The notes under the pieces were generated by a model. It was not told where the DNA came from. It searched no databases and worked only from the letters and a program-made list of their open reading frames with translations. From positions 1 through 8,990 of the forward strand of contig PKWQ01000241.1 in the NCBI GenBank assembly GCA_003133265.1: DNA of 8,990 nt. Direction: 5' to 3'. The translations under genes and the position numbers were made by a program. Positions 7,437-8,990 of this stretch are shown here, one piece after another. Positions within the stretch are counted from its first letter, which is position 1. Each line of letters starts with the position of its first letter. The DNA is from Acetobacteraceae bacterium (lineage in GTDB: Bacteria; Pseudomonadota; Alphaproteobacteria; Acetobacterales; Acetobacteraceae).

Positions 7437-7996
7437 CGCCTGATATTGGCCTCGATCCAAGCGGCGAACGCCGTCAGGAATGTGGTCAGGAACGTGCGCG
7501 TGCCCTCGTTGGTCAGATTGCCGTCGGCATCGAACAGCGCCGCGACGCCGCCGATATAGGCCTCGGGCTGCTGCATCGCGGGCACGTTGACGAACACCAG
7601 CGACTGACGCAGATGATGGTTCGCGCCGAAGCCCGAGATGGCGCCGGGCGAGGCGCTGACGATGGCGCCGGGCTTGCCGTCCCACACGCTCTGGCCGGAG
7701 GGCCGCGACCCGACATCCAGGGCGTTCTTCAGCGCCGCCGGCACCGAGCGGTTGTATTCCGGGGTGACGAAAAGCACCGCGTCGGCGGATTTCACCCGCT
7801 GGCGGAAAGCGGTCCAGGGCTCCGGCGGCGATGTTTCGTCGAGGTCGGGGTTGTAGAGCGGCAACTGGCCGATCTCGACGATCTCCAGCTTCAGCGACGC
7901 GGGCGCCAAGGCCACGAGCGCCTTCGCCAGCTTGCGGCTGAACGCGTCCTTGCGAAGACTTCCGACGAAAACGTGGACAGTGCGCGTTGTGCTCAT
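7433..7996 (-). CDS. NAD(P)H-dependent FMN reductase / quinone reductase (ChrR/YieF type)
   Basis: This 187-residue flavodoxin-fold protein binds FMN and reduces flavins, quinones or chromate-type acceptors with NAD(P)H, so a role in redox stress defence is likely. The FMN phosphate loop is GSLRKDAFSRKLA at 12-24. The second flavin-contacting block, TPEYNRSVPAALKNALD, lies at 78-94 and is typical of the ChrR/YieF group. SPGAISGFGANHHLRQ forms the third conserved block. Its length matches the family (about 180-195). A usable ribosome binding site (AGGG at 8005-8008 on the minus strand, 8 bases from the ATG) precedes it. The ATG also overlaps by ATGA the end of a 50-codon ORF that starts after a full-length Shine-Dalgarno. 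It converges on tyrA and is unlikely to share its regulation. Physiological substrate unknown. Confidence 0.93.
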   Translation of the reverse strand: MSTTRTVHVFVGSLRKDAFSRKLAKALVALAPASLKLEIVEIGQLPLYNPDLDETSPPEPWTAFRQRVKSADAVLFVTPEYNRSVPAALKNALDVGSRPSGQSVWDGKPGAIVSASPGAISGFGANHHLRQSLVFVNVPAMQQPEAYIGGVAALFDADGNLTNEGTRTFLTTFLTAFAAWIEANIRR

Positions 7997-8145
7997 TGAT
8001 ATTTCCCTGAGTGAGCCATCACCGGGGGCCCGGTGCTGAAGCGCCGTACAGGATCATTTGATTCGCTGGCGCCGGCTGTTGCAATGACACTTGCTCCCGC
8101 GGGGTGGTCGGCTCCGCAGGCTGCCGCGTCAGGTAACACATTCAT
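7993..8145 (-). CDS. Possible 50-residue upstream ORF coupled to the flavin reductase
   Basis: A minus-strand ORF starts at ATG 8145 (MNVLPDAAACGADHP...) and ends with TGA at 7995-7993, overlapping the reductase start by ATGA. It lies 16 bases after the GGAGG core of a 13-base Shine-Dalgarno, a longer gap than the usual 5-9 bases. About 56% of its third codon positions are G or C, well below the strongly GC-biased neighbours, and it has no signal peptide, membrane segment or motif I recognise. The codon bias argues against a long-established gene, while the SD and exact stop-start overlap argue for translation. It may be a regulatory upstream ORF or chance. Confidence 0.22.
   Translation of the reverse strand: MNVLPDAAACGADHPAGASVIATAGASESNDPVRRFSTGPPVMAHSGKYQ
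8020..8035. repeat. Perfect 7-bp stem hairpin upstream of the flavin reductase
   Basis: CACCGGG-GG-CCCGGTG is a perfect inverted repeat with only two unpaired bases (a four-base loop in practice). It lies 24-39 bases upstream of the flavin reductase start and inside the possible small ORF. It has no T-tract. It could be an operator or an mRNA structure near the ribosome binding site. Confidence 0.45.
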
Positions 8146-8153
8146 CCCGCTTT

Positions 8154-8168
8154 AAGGATCACCTCCTT
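8154..8168 (-). promoter_or_regulatory. Full-length Shine-Dalgarno / 16S rRNA 3'-end match
   Basis: The plus strand reads AAGGATCACCTCCTT. Bases 8156-8168 (GGATCACCTCCTT) equal the conserved 3' end of bacterial 16S rRNA, so the minus strand carries AAGGAGGTGATCC, complementary to the whole anti-Shine-Dalgarno tail. The 15 bases also form an AAGGA/TCCTT inverted repeat. The nearest minus-strand ATG is at 8145, 16 bases after the GGAGG core. A match this long is not needed for ordinary initiation. Confidence 0.5.
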
Positions 8169-8281
8169 GCGATCGAATTCAACCTATTGATTTGGAAAGG
8201 TTATCCATCCACGATGGCAGAAATGCGCCCGCCATCGGCGTGCGGCCGTCGCCAACGCCGGGAAATCGGTGGCGGCCCCGC

Positions 8282-8310
8282 TTGATGACCGGCGGATGGC
8301 TGGATAGGGT
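8282..8310 (+). promoter_or_regulatory. Weak sigma-70-like promoter candidate for the AtzG-like/amidase operon
   Basis: TTGATG (8282-8287) and TAGGGT (8305-8310) are separated by 17 bases, matching 4/6 and 3/6 of the consensus. This places a start about 27 bases upstream of the ATG at 8344. The match is weak and found by eye, so it is a candidate only. Confidence 0.25.
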
Positions 8311-8343
8311 GCCGATGCCCGTCCCGAAAGGTCGCCGATACGC

Positions 8344-8814
8344 ATGACCCTCCGTCCGACCCATGCCCTGCCCAGCGTCAGCCCCGCGGAGATGGAGTTC
8401 CTGGTCACGCGCACGGGCCTGACCCTGAATGCCGGACAAATGGCCGATCTGGTGCTGGCCTGGCGTCAGCTGTCGACGCTGATCGCCACGATCCCGCGCG
8501 AGGCGAAACCGGCGGACGATTGCGCCTTCGTCTTCCGTCTGCCGCCGCCCGCCGCCGCCCAGGCCAGGAAACCGGCCGCCGTTCCGCGTGCCGCGCCCAA
8601 GGAAGCCGCCACCAAGCCACCGGCCGCCAAAACACGGCCTGCCAAGGCACCGGCCACCAAGGCACCGACCGCCAAGGCACCGACCGCCAAAACACGGCCT
8701 GCCAAGACCCGGTCTGCCAAGCCACCGGCGGCCAAGCCATCGGCGGCCAAGCCGGCCGCGCGCAAACCGGCTGCGGGCAAGTCCGTGCGCGCCAAGCCGC
8801 GGTCCAGGAAATGA
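8344..8814 (+). CDS. Probable AtzG-like (DUF4089-type) amidase partner with a Lys/Ala/Pro-rich tail
   Basis: This is a 156-residue protein of two unlike parts. Residues 1-70 form a compact, helical-looking domain (MEFLVTRTGLTLNAGQ, MADLVLAWRQLSTLIATIP) that ends in AFVFRLPPP. Size, pattern and the '(P/F)VFR' ending resemble the small AtzG-type subunits that pair with AtzE-type amidases, as in carboxybiuret hydrolase. This assignment is inferred and is helped by the ATGA overlap with the amidase gene. Residues 71-156 form a disordered-looking tail of PAAK/APTAK/TRPAK repeats with 16 Lys, 9 Arg and only one acidic residue. Known AtzG-like proteins are usually only about 60-100 residues. The start at 8344 has a weak AAAGG 12 bases upstream, and an alternative ATG lies at 8392 (residue 17). 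Some histone-H1-like proteins have similar tails, but the N-terminal domain does not suggest one. Confidence 0.7.
   Translation: MTLRPTHALPSVSPAEMEFLVTRTGLTLNAGQMADLVLAWRQLSTLIATIPREAKPADDCAFVFRLPPPAAAQARKPAAVPRAAPKEAATKPPAAKTRPAKAPATKAPTAKAPTAKTRPAKTRSAKPPAAKPSAAKPAARKPAAGKSVRAKPRSRK
8624..8706 (+). repeat. 60-base-period duplication inside the basic tail
   Basis: The 23 bases at 8624-8646 recur exactly at 8684-8706, one 60-base (20-codon) period apart, both encoding AKTRPAK. Between them a 15-base unit, GGCACCGACCGCCAA, occurs twice in tandem (about 8661-8690). The identity at the nucleotide level points to recent in-frame slippage or duplication. Confidence 0.75.
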
Positions 8815-8990
8815 CCAGGAAAGCCGCCCCTTCCGATGCTGCCGTCCCCTTCCTGACGATCGCCGGGGCCGGCAAGCTGATCGCCGGCAAGAAGCTGTCG
8901 CCGGTCGAGCTGGTACGCATGCTGCTGGCGCGCATCGGCGAACTCGATCCCAAACTCAACGCCTTTCTGACCGTGACCGAGCCGCAGGCG
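8811..8990 (+). CDS. Amidase-signature enzyme (AtzE/GatA-like), N-terminal 60 codons only
   Basis: The ATG at 8811 overlaps the stop of the AtzG-like gene (ATGA) and the frame stays open to the window end, giving 60 residues of an expected 450-480. The visible part, AGAGKLIAGKKLSPVELVRM then LLARIGELDPKLNAFLTV, is the standard opening of amidase-signature family proteins (L..G..SPVELV....RI..LDP.LNAF). The Ser-Ser-Lys catalytic triad and the Gly/Ser-rich signature lie beyond the window, so activity and substrate cannot be judged. The small upstream partner points to an AtzE-like hydrolase of carboxybiuret- or allophanate-type amides rather than GatA, which needs GatB and GatC. That is inferred from context. 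Confidence 0.85.
   Translation, partial: MTRKAAPSDAAVPFLTIAGAGKLIAGKKLSPVELVRMLLARIGELDPKLNAFLTVTEPQA

Larger units (their letters stand above)
7997..8343. other. 347-base intergenic region between divergent flavin reductase and AtzG-like genes
   Basis: This is the longest stretch without a confident gene. From left to right it holds a small perfect hairpin (8020-8035), the possible 50-codon minus-strand ORF, and a 13-base match to the 16S rRNA 3' end (8156-8168). Next comes an AT-richer segment (about 8171-8213) of the kind that carries promoters, and then a weak plus-strand promoter candidate (8282-8310). No tRNA, riboswitch or mobile-element end is recognisable. Confidence 0.6.

Noticed and set aside
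8091..8285. 64-codon plus-strand frame in the intergenic region
   Set aside because: No ribosome binding site, no recognisable motif and mixed codon use. Nothing supports translation.
8624..8706. CRISPR or satellite-like array
   Set aside because: The repeats are in frame and coding, unequal in length, and lack regular spacers.
8405..8959. Trp/Pro-rich minus-strand frame opposite the basic tail
   Set aside because: It is the reverse reading of GCCAAG-type lysine repeats, which gives artificial Trp/Pro/Val repeats.

Overview
The window is about two-thirds GC, densely packed, and reads as an alphaproteobacterial chromosome. The best guess is Rhodospirillales/Acetobacteraceae, from codon use, the metX-metW pair and the hisC-tyrC pair next to it. 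No mobile element, CRISPR array, rRNA or tRNA gene was found. Most of the window is metabolic housekeeping DNA. The accessory-looking part is the right end, from about 7433 onward.

Layout. (1) 1-1431, minus: a 14-TM DHA2-type MFS exporter whose C-terminus lies off the left edge. (2) 1432-1572: a divergent promoter region, then 1573-2469, plus: an EamA/DMT-family 10-TM transporter. Its stop abuts the metW stop exactly. (3) 2470-4274, minus: metX-metW (ATGA overlap), which acylates homoserine for methionine synthesis. (4) 4275-4488: a GC-rich divergent region. (5) 4489-7392, plus: a tightly overlapping three-gene aromatic operon. It encodes a chorismate mutase with a degenerate prephenate-dehydratase-like C-terminal half, a HisC-type aminotransferase and an arogenate/prephenate dehydrogenase (TyrA/TyrC type). 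Together these run from chorismate towards tyrosine, and HisC may also serve histidine. (6) 7433-7996, minus: an NAD(P)H-dependent FMN reductase of the ChrR/YieF type, convergent with tyrA. (7) 7997-8343: a 347-base intergenic region. It carries an exact 13-base copy of the 16S rRNA 3' end, which on the minus strand is a full-length Shine-Dalgarno, followed by a 50-codon ORF overlapping the reductase start by ATGA. (8) 8344-8814, plus: a probable AtzG-like small amidase subunit with a long Lys/Ala/Pro-rich tail, overlapping by ATGA the start of an amidase-signature enzyme that runs off the right edge.

Most worth a second look: the dehydratase-like pseudo-domain fused to chorismate mutase (a P-protein architecture without the catalytic Thr-Arg-Phe motif); the histone-H1-like basic tail on the amidase partner, with a recent 60-base internal duplication; and the full-length Shine-Dalgarno plus small coupled ORF upstream of the flavin reductase. 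None clearly amounts to a new defence or mobile system. The coordinates and reading frames were checked base by base. Family assignments rest on motif recognition, without database searches.
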